Source: Pasteurellaceae bacterium Macca
GTDB lineage: Bacteria; Pseudomonadota; Gammaproteobacteria; Enterobacterales; Pasteurellaceae
Direction of reading: 5' to 3'
DNA length: 64,000 nt
Assembly (NCBI GenBank): GCA_023101485.1
Contig: LVZB01000001.1
Location: 620,001 to 684,000, forward strand
Of this stretch, positions 17,783 through 29,074 are shown one piece after another. Each line of letters starts with the position of its first letter. The first letter of the stretch is position 1. The notes beneath the pieces were generated by a model that saw nothing but the letters and a program-made list of their open reading frames with translations, did not search any database and was not told where the DNA came from. The position numbers were made by a program, and so were the translations under genes.

Positions 17783-18592
17783 GTGCCAAATCGTGATTAT
17801 GCTGTTCGCTCGAAAGCGAAAAAAGGTGCTAATGTGCCACTTATTTTAGCAATTATTGTATTACTCCTTGCCGTTAGTGGACTTAGTTTATGGCTATTAA
17901 TGGAACGTGGAACGGTTCAAACGCCACCACAAACAGTAAAAAATGAAGCAAAACCTGCACTCCCTAGCCCACCAGAGGAAGTGTATAGCTATATTCGTGA
18001 TCTCGAAACACGAGAAGTCCCCGTGGATAAAAATTCCAAACTTGCTCAACTCACCAAAGAACAAGAGCAAAAGATTCAGCAACAACGTGAAGAAGAAATG
18101 CGCCGTTTAGCTCAAACTCAAAATGAAATTGACTCGCCAATAAAAACAAATACCGCACCTTCTGATACAAAAACAGCAAATGTAAAAGCGGAAAAAACAA
18201 AAACTGACGTAAAACCACTGAAAAATCAAGAAACCGCAAAGGCTTCCACCACAAAAGTTAAAGCATTAACACCAGAAGAGTTTGAAGCGAAGAAAACACA
18301 AGAACAAAAAGAAGAAGAGAAACGCAAGAAAGCAGCAAAAGAACAGGCAAAAAAAGAGCCTGAATTAACAAAAAACGGAAATAAATATGGATTGCAATGT
18401 GGTGCATATAAACATAAAGCTCAAGCAGAAAATATGCAGGCACGTCTTGCGATGGCTGGCTATAACGCACGAATTAGCAGTAACGGCGAATGGAACCGCG
18501 TATTTATCGGTCCTGTCGGTGACCGTGCGGCAGCCTCAAAAGCACAATCCAATGCGCGCAGTGTGGCTGAATGTTTAATTATTGGTATGTAA
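17783..18592 (+). CDS. ftsN: Cell division protein FtsN
   Basis: 269-residue bitopic protein with a GTG start at 17783 behind GAGG. It has a short basic cytoplasmic tail (MPNRDYAVRSKAKKG), one membrane helix at about 18-40, a charged Lys/Glu/Gln-rich periplasmic linker with coiled-coil character, and a C-terminal SPOR domain (about 200-269, KYGLQCGAYKHKAQAENMQARLAMAGYNA). SPOR binds denuded septal peptidoglycan, and FtsN triggers constriction via FtsA and FtsQLB. The short cytoplasmic and juxtamembrane parts are divergent, as is normal for the family. Confidence 0.9.
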   Translation: MPNRDYAVRSKAKKGANVPLILAIIVLLLAVSGLSLWLLMERGTVQTPPQTVKNEAKPALPSPPEEVYSYIRDLETREVPVDKNSKLAQLTKEQEQKIQQQREEEMRRLAQTQNEIDSPIKTNTAPSDTKTANVKAEKTKTDVKPLKNQETAKASTTKVKALTPEEFEAKKTQEQKEEEKRKKAAKEQAKKEPELTKNGNKYGLQCGAYKHKAQAENMQARLAMAGYNARISSNGEWNRVFIGPVGDRAAASKAQSNARSVAECLIIGM

Positions 18593-18602
18593 GAGGTTTG
18601 CA

Positions 18603-18920
18603 ATGCAGTTTAAAGATTATTTAGCCACATTCCCCGCCATTGACCATTTGTCTGGCTTGAATGTGAAAGACGAACAGGGCGAAGTGATTCACACGATTCT
18701 TGCGGTGGAAGGAAAACTCGGCTCACTTAAACTCTACCATGCGTTAAGCACCCAGTTTCAACAACAGTTAAACGCAGAGAGTGCCACCCAAGGTCTTACT
18801 TGGTTTGCAGAACATCTTGACGATGCGAAACAGAATGTCGGTAAGCACCCGAATATCGATCTTCTGTTAAAGGTTGTGGCGGAAAATCGTCACTATCATT
18901 TAGAACCCCTTTTAAAGTAG
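18603..18920 (+). CDS. DUF2322 family protein
   Basis: 105-residue soluble protein from the ATG at 18603, ten bases after the ftsN stop and preceded by AAGAGG. It starts MQFKDYLATFPAIDHL and matches my memory of the DUF2322 family, found in Pasteurellaceae and a few beta-proteobacteria. No catalytic motif, signal peptide or membrane helix is visible. Its function is unknown; it may be co-transcribed with ftsN. A terminator follows immediately. Confidence 0.75.
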   Translation: MQFKDYLATFPAIDHLSGLNVKDEQGEVIHTILAVEGKLGSLKLYHALSTQFQQQLNAESATQGLTWFAEHLDDAKQNVGKHPNIDLLLKVVAENRHYHLEPLLK

Positions 18921-18929
18921 TCTGAAAAT

Positions 18930-18962
18930 TGGGCGGTCAAAACAAGACCGCCCATTCTTTAT
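18930..18962 (+). terminator. Terminator after the ftsN-DUF2322 unit
   Basis: GGGCGGTC (18931-18938) pairs with GACCGCCC (18946-18953), extended by a T-A pair, with a 7-base loop and a T-rich tail (ATTCTTTATTTG). The stem resembles but is not a perfect uptake signal pair. Confidence 0.75.
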
Positions 18963-19024
18963 TTGACAGCATTGGCAAAATTCGTAGAATAGGGCACATA
19001 TTTCGTTGCAAATGCAATGAGAAC

Positions 19025-19100
<76 letters not shown>

Positions 19101-19120
19101 ATTTCAAATCAAAAATAATC

Positions 19121-19140
19121 GCACCTTCGGTGCTTTTTTT
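19121..19140 (+). terminator. tRNA-Gly terminator
   Basis: GCACC/GGTGC stem with a TTC loop followed by seven Ts, 20 bases after the tRNA CCA end. Confidence 0.85.
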
Positions 19141-19221
19141 ATACCTCGCATTCCGCTTTGCACTTCCCTACTATTCCAAGTAAACTATCCCCCTATCTGT
19201 GTAAAATTATTCATAAAATCG

Positions 19222-19230
19222 ACCGCTTGT
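19222..19230 (-). repeat. Uptake signal sequence at the mfd start
   Basis: ACCGCTTGT ends one base before the mfd ATG (19232), with the ATAAAATCG flank upstream. It occupies the place where a ribosome binding site would be expected; no clear Shine-Dalgarno is visible for mfd. Confidence 0.8.
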
Positions 19231-19231
19231 T

Positions 19232-22200
19232 ATGTCTTTTCCCCTTCAATTTAGCCTGCCTGAACAGGGTGGCAACTTTCAAGATCATCAAACACTGGGC
19301 AACTTAGCCGGGCATGCCGACACCCTTGCTATCGCTACAGCGAGTGACGCATTTCAAGGGCTGACCTTAGTGCTGACACCGGACACACAAACCGCACTAC
19401 GCTTAGAGAAAAGCCTACCGCAGTTTAGCGACTTGCCGGTGCAACTCTTCCCCGATTGGGAAACCCTCCCTTACGACAGCTTTTCCCCTCATCAGGAAAT
19501 TATCTCCCTACGGCTTTCTGCGCTTTTTGCCTTACAGCAAGGGCGAAAGCAGATTTTTTTGTTACCGATTAACACCTTTTTACAGAAAATCTGCCCACCG
19601 AGTTATTTAGCCAATAATGTCTTTTTAGTGAAAAAAGGGGATCGTTTCTCCATTGAGAAATTACGCTTACAGCTTGAAAATGCTGGCTATCGAAGTGTGG
19701 AGCAAGTTTTAGAGTATGGCGAATATGCCGTGCGAGGTGCATTGCTTGATCTCTTTCCAATGGGGGCAGAAGCGCCATTTCGGTTAGATTTTTTTGACGA
19801 TGAAATTGACACCATTCGCACCTTTGATGTCGATACGCAACGCACACTCGAGACCGTTGCGGAGATCAATCTCCTCCCTGCGCACGAATTCCCGACGGAT
19901 AGCCAAGGCATCGAGTTTTTCCGCAAACAATTTCGTGAGCAGTTTGGGGAAATTCGCCGTGAGCCGGAGCATATTTATCAACAGGTTAGCAAGGGTATTT
20001 TAAATGCCGGCATTGAATATTGGCAGCCACTTTTCTTCCAAGAGATGAGTAGCTTTTTCGCCTACTTGCCGAATAATACGCTCTTTATTACCCTTAACGG
20101 TATTCAACAAAAGGCGGAGCAGTTCCTCCTTGATGCACACCAACGCTATGAAAGTCGCAAAGTCGATCCGATGCGACCTCTTCTGACGCCAGCACAGCTC
20201 TGGTTTAGCTTAGATGAGATAAATCGCGGGCTGAAAAATTACCCCCGTTTGAGCCTGACGAGTGAGAAGGTGCGAAAATCGGCAGCGAAACAAAATGCCA
20301 ATATTGAAGCCTTGCCGGAAATTGGCGTGCAATCGGGGGCAAAAATGCCCTTTGAGCCATTTTCACACTTCTTACACCATTTCAAAGGGCAGATTTTATT
20401 TTCTGTGGAGAGTGAAGGGCGGCGGGAAACGCTCCTCGAGCTTCTTGCCCCCCTTGGCGTGAAGCCGAAATGGGTAACGAGCCTTGCCGAAATCAGTGAG
20501 CCTTATTCCCTGATGATCGGTCAGCTAGACAAAGGCTTTATCATCCACCAAACAAGCGGTCAAAATTTAGCAATTATTTGCGAAACGGATCTCCTCGGCG
20601 AAGGGATTCAACAGCAACGGCGCGCTCGCCAGCGTAAAACGGTCAATCCGGATACCTTAATTCGCAATCTTGCGGAGCTAAAAATTGGGCAAGCGGTGGT
20701 GCATTTAGAACACGGCGTGGGGCGTTACGGTGGCTTAACAACCTTAGATGCCGGCGGAATGCAGACGGAATACCTCGCCCTCCATTACGCAAATGACGCC
20801 AAGCTCTATGTGCCGGTGGCTTCTCTTCATTTGATTAGCCGTTATATTGGCGGTGCGGACGAAAACGCTCCTTTGCATAAATTAGGCAGTGAAGCGTGGA
20901 CGAAATCTCGCCAAAAAGCGGCGGAGAAGATCCGTGATGTGGCAGCCGAATTACTGGATGTTTATGCCAAGCGAGAATCCCAAAGCGGTTTTGCTTTTCA
21001 GTATGATAGAGAGGCCTATCAGCAGTTTAGTGCCAGCTTCCCTTATGCTGAAACGGAAGATCAACGCCTTGCGATCAACGCCGTGATTAGCGATATGTGC
21101 CAAGCGAAAGCAATGGATCGCCTTGTTTGTGGCGATGTTGGTTTTGGTAAAACGGAAGTGGCAATTCGGGCGGCTTTCCTTGCTGTGATGAACCATAAAC
21201 AAGTTGCTATTCTTGCCCCAACCACGCTACTTGCTCAACAACATTATGAAAATTTCAAAGATCGCTTTGCCAATCATGCCGTGACGGTGGAAGTCCTTTC
21301 CCGTTTTAAAACGGCCAAAGAGCAGAAAGCGATTTTAGAAAAAGTGGCGGAAGGTAAAGTAGATCTCCTGATTGGCACGCATAAATTATTACAAGATGAT
21401 GTGAAATTCCGTGATCTTGGCTTATTAGTCATTGATGAAGAACATCGTTTTGGGGTGCGACAAAAAGAGCGAATTAAACAGTTGCGTGCCAACGTGGATA
21501 TTCTTACCCTCACCGCCACCCCGATTCCTCGTACCTTAAATATGGCGATGAATGGTATGCGTGATCTCTCCATTATTGCCAGCCCCCCAGCACGCCGTTT
21601 ATCGATTAAAACGTTCGTCCGCCAAAGTGATGAAGGCGTGATTCGAGAAGCGATCCTACGGGAAATTCTCCGCGGAGGGCAGGTTTATTACCTCCATAAC
21701 GATGTTGCGACCATTGAAAATTGTGCCGAAAAACTGACCGCTCTCGTGCCGGAAGCCCGAGTTGTGATTGGGCATGGGCAAATGCGCGAGCGAGAATTAG
21801 AGCGTGTGATGAGCGATTTTTATCATCAACGCTTTAACGTGCTTGTTTGCTCCACCATTATTGAAACCGGCATTGACGTCCCCACTGCCAACACCATTAT
21901 TATTGAACGTGCGGATAAATTTGGTTTAGCACAGTTGCATCAGCTTCGTGGGCGAGTGGGGCGTTCCCACCACCAAGCCTACGCTTATATGCTCACTCCA
22001 CCGCCGAAAACCCTCACCAAAGAGGCGCAACAACGTTTAGAGGCGATGAGCAGTATTGATAACCTCGGCGCAGGTTTTGTACTGGCGACCCACGATTTGG
22101 AAATTCGTGGTGCAGGGGAGCTACTTGGGCAAGAGCAGAGTGGGCAAATTGAGAGCATTGGCTTCTCCTTATATATGGATCTCCTTGAAAGTGCTGTCAA

Positions 22201-22714
22201 AGCCCTAAAAGAGGGGCGAGAGCCGAGCTTGGAAGATATTACCCAACAGCAAACGGAGATCGAACTTCGCGTGCCGGCGTTAATTCCCGACGACTACCTC
22301 CCCGATGTCAATATGCGTTTATCTTTCTACAAACGCATTGCCAGCAGTGACAATAGTGATGAACTCAATGATCTGAAAATCGAACTGATTGACCGCTTTG
22401 GGATGCTTCCTCAAGCCACACAGAATCTATTTCACATCACACAGCTTCGTCATCTGAGTGAAAAATTAGCCCTGAAAAAAATTGATGTGGGTATTCACGG
22501 CGGTTACTTGGAATTTAAAGCCACCGCCCAGCCCGACCCGATGAAGTTCCTGCAACTGATTCAGCAAGATAAGCAAGTGTATAAATTTGATGGCCCACTT
22601 AAATTCAAATTCACCTTACCACTTGAAAACAGTGAAGAGAGATTGAAATTTGTGAGGGAGTTGGTGGAGAAATTAGCGAGTGGTGTCACCTCAAAATGGA
22701 TAAAAGAGAATTAA
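19232..22714 (+). CDS. mfd: Transcription-repair coupling factor Mfd
   Basis: 1160-residue DNA translocase that removes RNA polymerase stalled at lesions and recruits UvrA. Domains in order: UvrB-homologous N-terminal region (FPDWETLPYDSFSPHQEIISLRLSAL near residue 75), the RNA-polymerase-interacting domain around residue 480-560 (GQAVVHLEHGVGRYGGL), and the superfamily-2 helicase with Walker A GDVGFGKTEVA and DEEH box, then the TRG region. E. coli Mfd is 1148 residues. The ATG directly follows an uptake signal; the lack of a clear ribosome binding site leaves the start slightly open. Confidence 0.96.
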   Translation: MSFPLQFSLPEQGGNFQDHQTLGNLAGHADTLAIATASDAFQGLTLVLTPDTQTALRLEKSLPQFSDLPVQLFPDWETLPYDSFSPHQEIISLRLSALFALQQGRKQIFLLPINTFLQKICPPSYLANNVFLVKKGDRFSIEKLRLQLENAGYRSVEQVLEYGEYAVRGALLDLFPMGAEAPFRLDFFDDEIDTIRTFDVDTQRTLETVAEINLLPAHEFPTDSQGIEFFRKQFREQFGEIRREPEHIYQQVSKGILNAGIEYWQPLFFQEMSSFFAYLPNNTLFITLNGIQQKAEQFLLDAHQRYESRKVDPMRPLLTPAQLWFSLDEINRGLKNYPRLSLTSEKVRKSAAKQNANIEALPEIGVQSGAKMPFEPFSHFLHHFKGQILFSVESEGRRETLLELLAPLGVKPKWVTSLAEISEPYSLMIGQLDKGFIIHQTSGQNLAIICETDLLGEGIQQQRRARQRKTVNPDTLIRNLAELKIGQAVVHLEHGVGRYGGLTTLDAGGMQTEYLALHYANDAKLYVPVASLHLISRYIGGADENAPLHKLGSEAWTKSRQKAAEKIRDVAAELLDVYAKRESQSGFAFQYDREAYQQFSASFPYAETEDQRLAINAVISDMCQAKAMDRLVCGDVGFGKTEVAIRAAFLAVMNHKQVAILAPTTLLAQQHYENFKDRFANHAVTVEVLSRFKTAKEQKAILEKVAEGKVDLLIGTHKLLQDDVKFRDLGLLVIDEEHRFGVRQKERIKQLRANVDILTLTATPIPRTLNMAMNGMRDLSIIASPPARRLSIKTFVRQSDEGVIREAILREILRGGQVYYLHNDVATIENCAEKLTALVPEARVVIGHGQMRERELERVMSDFYHQRFNVLVCSTIIETGIDVPTANTIIIERADKFGLAQLHQLRGRVGRSHHQAYAYMLTPPPKTLTKEAQQRLEAMSSIDNLGAGFVLATHDLEIRGAGELLGQEQSGQIESIGFSLYMDLLESAVKALKEGREPSLEDITQQQTEIELRVPALIPDDYLPDVNMRLSFYKRIASSDNSDELNDLKIELIDRFGMLPQATQNLFHITQLRHLSEKLALKKIDVGIHGGYLEFKATAQPDPMKFLQLIQQDKQVYKFDGPLKFKFTLPLENSEERLKFVRELVEKLASGVTSKWIKEN

Positions 22715-22761
22715 GCCTTTATCGAATAACTATTCCTATATACTCAAAGTTATATTAGAAA

Positions 22762-22819
22762 ACAAGCGGTCTGATTTTCCCAAGATTTTGCAAAATGTTG
22801 AAAAAATTCGACCGCTTGT
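22762..22819. repeat. Inverted pair of uptake signal sequences
   Basis: ACAAGCGGTC (22762-22771) and GACCGCTTGT (22810-22819) face each other between the convergent ends of mfd and tuf. The 38-base AT-rich spacer would leave a large loop. The tuf terminator lies immediately beyond. Confidence 0.8.
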
Positions 22820-22825
22820 AAACGC

Positions 22826-22849
22826 AAAAAAGCGTGCCTTTCGACACGC
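22826..22849 (-). terminator. tuf (str operon) terminator
   Basis: GCGTG/CACGC stem with a loop of CCTTTCGA; reading the minus strand, the stem is followed by six Ts. It ends the rpsL-rpsG-fusA-tuf transcript. Confidence 0.8.
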
Positions 22850-22887
22850 CTTTCTCTTTAGCTTTTAGTATTTCACTAAAACATCAA

Positions 22888-24119
<1,232 letters not shown>

Positions 24120-24134
24120 AGTTTGTGTTAAAAA

Positions 24135-26237
24135 TTATTTTTTGCGTGCTTCAATAACAGCCGCTGCAACGCTTGCCGGAGCTTCTGCGTATTTTAACGG
24201 TTCCATTGAGTAAGAGGCACGGCCTTGAGTTTGTGAACGAAGATCCGTTGCGTAACCAAACATTTCTGAAAGTGGTACTTCAGCGTTGATCTTAACAACA
24301 AATTCGTTAGCTTCTTGGCCATTTACCATTGCGCGACGACGGCTTAAATCGCCGATTACATCACCCACGTAATCCGGTGGAGTTTCAACTTCCACTTTCA
24401 TGATTGGCTCAAGTAATACTGGGCTTGCTTTTGCGAAGCCAGCTTTAAATGCAAGAGATGCAGCCAATTTAAACGCAAGCTCAGAGGAGTCCACATCGTG
24501 GTATGAACCGAAGTGTAAACGTACACCAAGGTCAACTACTGGGTAACCTGCTAATGGGCCTGATTTAAGCTGTTCTTGAATACCTTTATCAACCGCAGGA
24601 ATATATTCACCAGGGATTACACCACCTTTGATTTCGTTCACGAACTCATAACCTGGACCTTCTGGATCTAGTGGGTATAAGTCGATGACAACGTGACCAT
24701 ACTGACCGCGACCACCAGATTGTTTTGCGTGTTTACCTTCGATATCTTTCACCGCAGAACGGATAGTTTCACGGTAAGATACTTGTGGTTTACCGATGTT
24801 CGCTTCTACTTTGAACTCACGTTTCATACGATCAACGATGATATCTAAGTGTAACTCACCCATACCAGAGATGATGGTTTCGCCAGATTCTTCATCCGTA
24901 TGAACACGGAATGAAGGGTCTTCTTGTGCTAAACGACCTAATGCAAGACCCATTTTTTCTTGGTCTGCTTTAGTTTTTGGTTCTACCGCTACAGAAATTA
25001 CTGGCTCTGGGAATTCCATACGCTCAAGAATGATTGGCGCGTCAAGTGCACATAATGTATCACCTGTACCTACATCTTTTAAGCCGATTGCCGCTGCGAT
25101 ATCGCCTGCACGAACTTCTTTGATCTCTTCACGTTTGTTTGCGTGCATCTGTACGATACGACCGAAACGCTCACGTTTTTGTTTCACGGAGTTCATGACG
25201 GTATCACCAGAGTTAATGACACCTGAATATACTCGGAAGAAGGTTAAGTTACCCACAAATGGGTCAGTCGCAATTTTGAATGCGAGTGATGAGAATGGCT
25301 CATCATCGCTTGCGTGACGCTCACCTTCGGTTTCGTCTAAGTTGATACCTTTGATTGCAGGAATATCAGTTGGCGCTGGTAAGTAATCAATTACCGCATC
25401 AAGCATTGCTTGAACACCTTTGTTCTTAAACGCAGAACCACAAGTTACAAGAATAATTTCGCTTCTTAATGCGCGATCACGTAAACCTTGTTTGATCTCT
25501 TCTTCGCTTAACTCTTCACCACTGAAGAATTTATCCATTAATTCGTCAGAAGATTCAGCCGCAGCTTCAACAAGGTTGTTACGCCATTCTTCACAATCTG
25601 CAACCATGTCCGCAGGAATGTCTTCATAAGTGAAGGTCATACCTTGGTCATCTTCGTTCCAGTTGATCGCTTTCATTTTGATAAGATCAACAACGCCTTT
25701 GAAGTTATCTTCAGCACCAATTGGAAGTTGTAAAGGTACAGCATTACCACCTAAACGAGTTTTGATTTGATCAACAACACGTAGGAAGTTAGCACCAGTA
25801 CGGTCCATTTTATTCACGAATGCGATACGTGGTACTTGGTATTTGTTTGCTTGACGCCATACTGTTTCGGATTGTGGTTGAACACCACCAACCGCACAGT
25901 AAACCATTACCGCACCATCAAGAACACGCATTGAACGTTCTACTTCGATAGTAAAGTCAACGTGTCCCGGAGTATCGATAACGTTGATACGGTGTTGTGG
26001 AAACTGTTGTGACATACCAGACCAGAATGCAGTTGTTGCTGCAGAGGTGATGGTGATACCACGTTCTTGTTCTTGTTCCATCCAGTCCATGGTTGCTGCA
26101 CCATCGTGTACTTCACCGATTTTGTGACTTACGCCTGTATAGAAAAGGATACGCTCTGAGGTAGTTGTTTTACCTGCATCAATGTGAGCACTAATACCGA
26201 TATTACGATAGCGCTCAATAGGAGTTACACGAGCCAT
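24135..26237 (-). CDS. fusA: Elongation factor G
   Basis: 700-residue GTPase that moves tRNAs and mRNA after peptide bond formation and works with RRF in ribosome recycling. G motifs [28 protein letters not shown] and NKMDR are visible; domains II to V follow, ending with the [21 protein letters not shown] motif of domain V. Length matches E. coli EF-G (704). It is third in the str operon. Confidence 0.98.
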   Translation of the reverse strand: MARVTPIERYRNIGISAHIDAGKTTTSERILFYTGVSHKIGEVHDGAATMDWMEQEQERGITITSAATTAFWSGMSQQFPQHRINVIDTPGHVDFTIEVERSMRVLDGAVMVYCAVGGVQPQSETVWRQANKYQVPRIAFVNKMDRTGANFLRVVDQIKTRLGGNAVPLQLPIGAEDNFKGVVDLIKMKAINWNEDDQGMTFTYEDIPADMVADCEEWRNNLVEAAAESSDELMDKFFSGEELSEEEIKQGLRDRALRSEIILVTCGSAFKNKGVQAMLDAVIDYLPAPTDIPAIKGINLDETEGERHASDDEPFSSLAFKIATDPFVGNLTFFRVYSGVINSGDTVMNSVKQKRERFGRIVQMHANKREEIKEVRAGDIAAAIGLKDVGTGDTLCALDAPIILERMEFPEPVISVAVEPKTKADQEKMGLALGRLAQEDPSFRVHTDEESGETIISGMGELHLDIIVDRMKREFKVEANIGKPQVSYRETIRSAVKDIEGKHAKQSGGRGQYGHVVIDLYPLDPEGPGYEFVNEIKGGVIPGEYIPAVDKGIQEQLKSGPLAGYPVVDLGVRLHFGSYHDVDSSELAFKLAASLAFKAGFAKASPVLLEPIMKVEVETPPDYVGDVIGDLSRRRAMVNGQEANEFVVKINAEVPLSEMFGYATDLRSQTQGRASYSMEPLKYAEAPASVAAAVIEARKK

Positions 26238-26280
26238 TATTATTACCTTATATGGAATCTAATGTGAATTATATAGTAAG

Positions 26281-26311
26281 AGGCTTCATCACAATTTTTG
26301 AGATGAAGCCT
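26281..26311 (-). other. Intercistronic hairpin between rpsG and fusA
   Basis: AGGCTTCATC (26281-26290) and GATGAAGCCT (26302-26311) form a perfect 10-base stem with an 11-base loop, nine bases after the rpsG stop. No U-run follows, so transcription should continue into fusA. Confidence 0.5.
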
Positions 26312-26320
26312 ACAAATTTA

Positions 26321-26806
<486 letters not shown>

Positions 26807-26919
26807 TTAAATCTTCAGGATTATCCAAAACTCTTTATTATTGTAAGAATGCTTACGATGACTGGAGTTTAGGTTTAAATATATTATTTAGACGTTTGGC
26901 CTTACTTAACGGAGAACCA

Positions 26920-27309
<390 letters not shown>

Positions 27310-27326
27310 TTAAATTAAAAAATACT

Positions 27327-27353
27327 AAAAAGCCTTTTACAACAGGTAAAAGG
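27327..27353 (-). promoter_or_regulatory. Terminator-like hairpin in the rpsL leader
   Basis: On the minus strand CCTTTTAC and GTAAAAGG (27346-27353 and 27333-27340) form a perfect 8-base stem with a 5-base loop, followed by CTTTTT. It sits between the promoter and the rpsL ribosome binding site, so it looks like an attenuator able to stop part of the str operon transcripts early. This is an inference from structure alone. Confidence 0.55.
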
Positions 27354-27360
27354 ACGGCGA

Positions 27361-27389
27361 ATTCTAGTGTAGAAATCACTCAATGTCAA
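27361..27389 (-). promoter_or_regulatory. str operon promoter
   Basis: On the minus strand a perfect -35 TTGACA (27384-27389), 17-base spacer and -10 TAGAAT (27361-27366). This is the best sigma-70 promoter in the window and fits the high expression of rpsL-rpsG-fusA-tuf. Confidence 0.85.
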
Positions 27390-27488
27390 GGTCTTTTCAC
27401 GGGTAGCGCATTGCCCTACCTCGTTGAAAAATGGCACTTTTTCTTACTTTTCACTATAATAAGGAAAAAGTTTATTAAGGAATCTTCT

Positions 27489-28448
27489 ATGCCTGCATCT
27501 AAAATCGGCGTTATTCTTGCCAATCTCGGCACGCCTGACGAGCCCACAACCCCTGCGGTAAAACGCTACCTCAAACAGTTTCTCAGTGACCCTCGGGTTA
27601 TCGATCTTCCCCAATGGAAATGGCAATTCATCTTGAATTTTATGGTCTTACCCAAACGTGCGCCCCGCGTTGCTCACGCTTATCAATCCATTTGGACAGA
27701 ACAAGGCTCACCGCTATTAAGCATCTCTCGCCAACAGCAACAAGCGGTACAAAATCACTTTAATTCGGCTCATCCGAATGTGATTGTGGAACTGGCAATG
27801 ACCTACGGCAACCCAAGCATGGATGATGCGGTCACCCGCTTACTTGAAAAAAATGTGAGTAAAATCATTGTGTTACCGCTTTATCCACAATACAGCTCCA
27901 CTACAACGGCGTCTGTTTTCGATGCCTTTGCCCGAAGCCTTACACAGCACAAAAAAATGGTGCCGTTTGAGTTTATTCATCACTACTACAACGACCCACT
28001 CTACATCAAAGCCCTTGCCAACAGCATTCAGCTTGAAAAGGATGAACAGCTCTTTTTCTCTTTCCACGGTATTCCTAAACGCTATGAGCAAGAAGGAGAT
28101 TACTACGCCCAGCACTGTCACCAAACGGCACGCTTAGTCGCCGAACGACTAGAACTTGACGAAAAACAGTGGCAACTTGCCTTCCAATCCCGTTTCGGAA
28201 AAGAAGAGTGGCTCAAACCTTATACCGATGAAACCCTCCGCCAATTACCGAAAAAAGGGATTAAAAAAGTCGCAGTGGTCTGCCCTGGCTTCTCCGCAGA
28301 TTGCCTTGAAACGATTGAAGAGATCGGCGAAGAAAACCGTGAGAATTTTGAACAAGCCGGCGGTGTAAGTTACCGTTATATCCCCGCATTAAACGCTCAG
28401 CCCAACCATATTGATTTACTTGTTCGATTGATTGAGCGGAAGTTGTAA
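27489..28448 (+). CDS. hemH: Ferrochelatase
   Basis: 319-residue enzyme that inserts ferrous iron into protoporphyrin IX, the last step of protohaem synthesis. It has the catalytic His in FSFHGIP and the acidic metal-path residues in CPGFSADCLETIEEIGEEN. The ATG at 27489 follows AAGGA; the frame is open 67 codons further upstream, but that part overlaps the str promoter and lacks homology. H. influenzae lacks most of the haem pathway but keeps hemH, so this gene alone does not show the organism can make haem from scratch. Confidence 0.95.
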   Translation: MPASKIGVILANLGTPDEPTTPAVKRYLKQFLSDPRVIDLPQWKWQFILNFMVLPKRAPRVAHAYQSIWTEQGSPLLSISRQQQQAVQNHFNSAHPNVIVELAMTYGNPSMDDAVTRLLEKNVSKIIVLPLYPQYSSTTTASVFDAFARSLTQHKKMVPFEFIHHYYNDPLYIKALANSIQLEKDEQLFFSFHGIPKRYEQEGDYYAQHCHQTARLVAERLELDEKQWQLAFQSRFGKEEWLKPYTDETLRQLPKKGIKKVAVVCPGFSADCLETIEEIGEENRENFEQAGGVSYRYIPALNAQPNHIDLLVRLIERKL

Positions 28449-28480
28449 CTCATTCCCTCGTGTGGCTCTCAGCACACTGT

Positions 28481-28490
28481 ACAAGCGGTC
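28481..28490 (+). repeat. Uptake signal sequence downstream of hemH
   Basis: ACAAGCGGTC followed by AAATTTTTTCC. A degenerate inverted partner, GACCGCTTAC, lies at 28553-28562 at the xre stop. Confidence 0.75.
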
Positions 28491-28512
28491 AAATTTTTTC
28501 CTTTTTTTGCCA

Positions 28513-28527
28513 TGCTAATCATTAGCA
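28513..28527. repeat. 15-base palindrome between convergent hemH and xre
   Basis: TGCTAAT and ATTAGCA flank a single C (centre 28520), a perfect palindrome in the gap between the convergent genes. The loop is too small for an efficient RNA terminator without opening, and no U-run follows. Role unknown. Confidence 0.4.
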
Positions 28528-28558
28528 GATGAACAAAAAGTGAAATAAAACCGACCGC

Positions 28559-28909
28559 TTACATTTCCTTGTTTGCTAAATGCGATACCAATTTTTCGAC
28601 CACTTCCAGAATCAATACACGATCTGATTCTTTAACCTTATTCAGTAAAAATAAAAGATACTCCGCCTGATCTTGATGGCGAGAACTACTCTTGACTAAC
28701 AAATCCGCAGTATTACAGTGAAAAATATCTGCAAACTCAACTAATCGAGGTACCGATGGAATAACAACCCCACGCTCAATCCGTGAAATTGCCTCATTAC
28801 CAATCTCCAATTTTTCTGCTAGCTCTTCCTGCGTGAGCCCCATACGCTGACGATAAAATGCAATGGTTTGCCCAATTTGTTTACCGATTTTTAGATTCTC
28901 TTTACTCAT
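28559..28909 (-). CDS. Xre-family transcriptional regulator
   Basis: 116 residues from the ATG at 28909, six bases after GGAGA; an ATG at 28915 abuts the ribosome binding site and is less likely. Residues about 12-66 form a Cro/C1-type helix-turn-helix (LTQEELAEKLEIGNEAISRIERGVVIPSVPRLVEFADIF). The C-terminal half is a helical region without a recognised ligand domain. It is divergent from an Opa-like porin gene. Two copies of an inverted repeat lie in the shared promoter region, so it probably represses itself and the porin-lipoprotein pair. Confidence 0.85.
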   Translation of the reverse strand: MSKENLKIGKQIGQTIAFYRQRMGLTQEELAEKLEIGNEAISRIERGVVIPSVPRLVEFADIFHCNTADLLVKSSSRHQDQAEYLLFLLNKVKESDRVLILEVVEKLVSHLANKEM

Positions 28910-28920
28910 TTTCATTCTCC

Positions 28921-28941
28921 ATTCAACTTAAGTAGTTGAAT
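28921..28941. promoter_or_regulatory. Inverted-repeat operator copy 1 (xre side)
   Basis: ATTCAACT-N5-AGTTGAAT, perfect 8-base arms, 12 bases upstream of the xre ATG. It shares its arms and spacing with copy 2 at 28980-29000; the centres are 59 bases apart. Confidence 0.65.
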
Positions 28942-28979
28942 GGATAACGCCGACCACTTACAGAACCAAAAAGGTTGAA

Positions 28980-29000
28980 TATCAACTTTTTGAGTTGAAT
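28980..29000. promoter_or_regulatory. Inverted-repeat operator copy 2 (porin side)
   Basis: TCAACT-N5-AGTTGA (28982-28998) with the same arms and 5-base spacer as copy 1. It overlaps the -35 element (TTGAAT, 28995-29000) of the porin promoter, as expected for a repressor site. An overlapping GTTGA-N3-TCAAC (28974-28986) gives an extra half-site arrangement. Confidence 0.65.
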
Positions 29001-29022
29001 ATCTCAATGTAATGGTTATAAT
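28995..29022 (+). promoter_or_regulatory. Promoter of the Opa-like porin gene
   Basis: TTGAAT (28995-29000), 16-base spacer and a perfect TATAAT (29017-29022), about 50 bases upstream of the ATG. The -35 lies inside operator copy 2. Confidence 0.65.
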
Positions 29023-29074
29023 AAGTTCGCTTTTCATAGCAAATTTTCATTCAATTATTTACAGAGGTTTAAAA

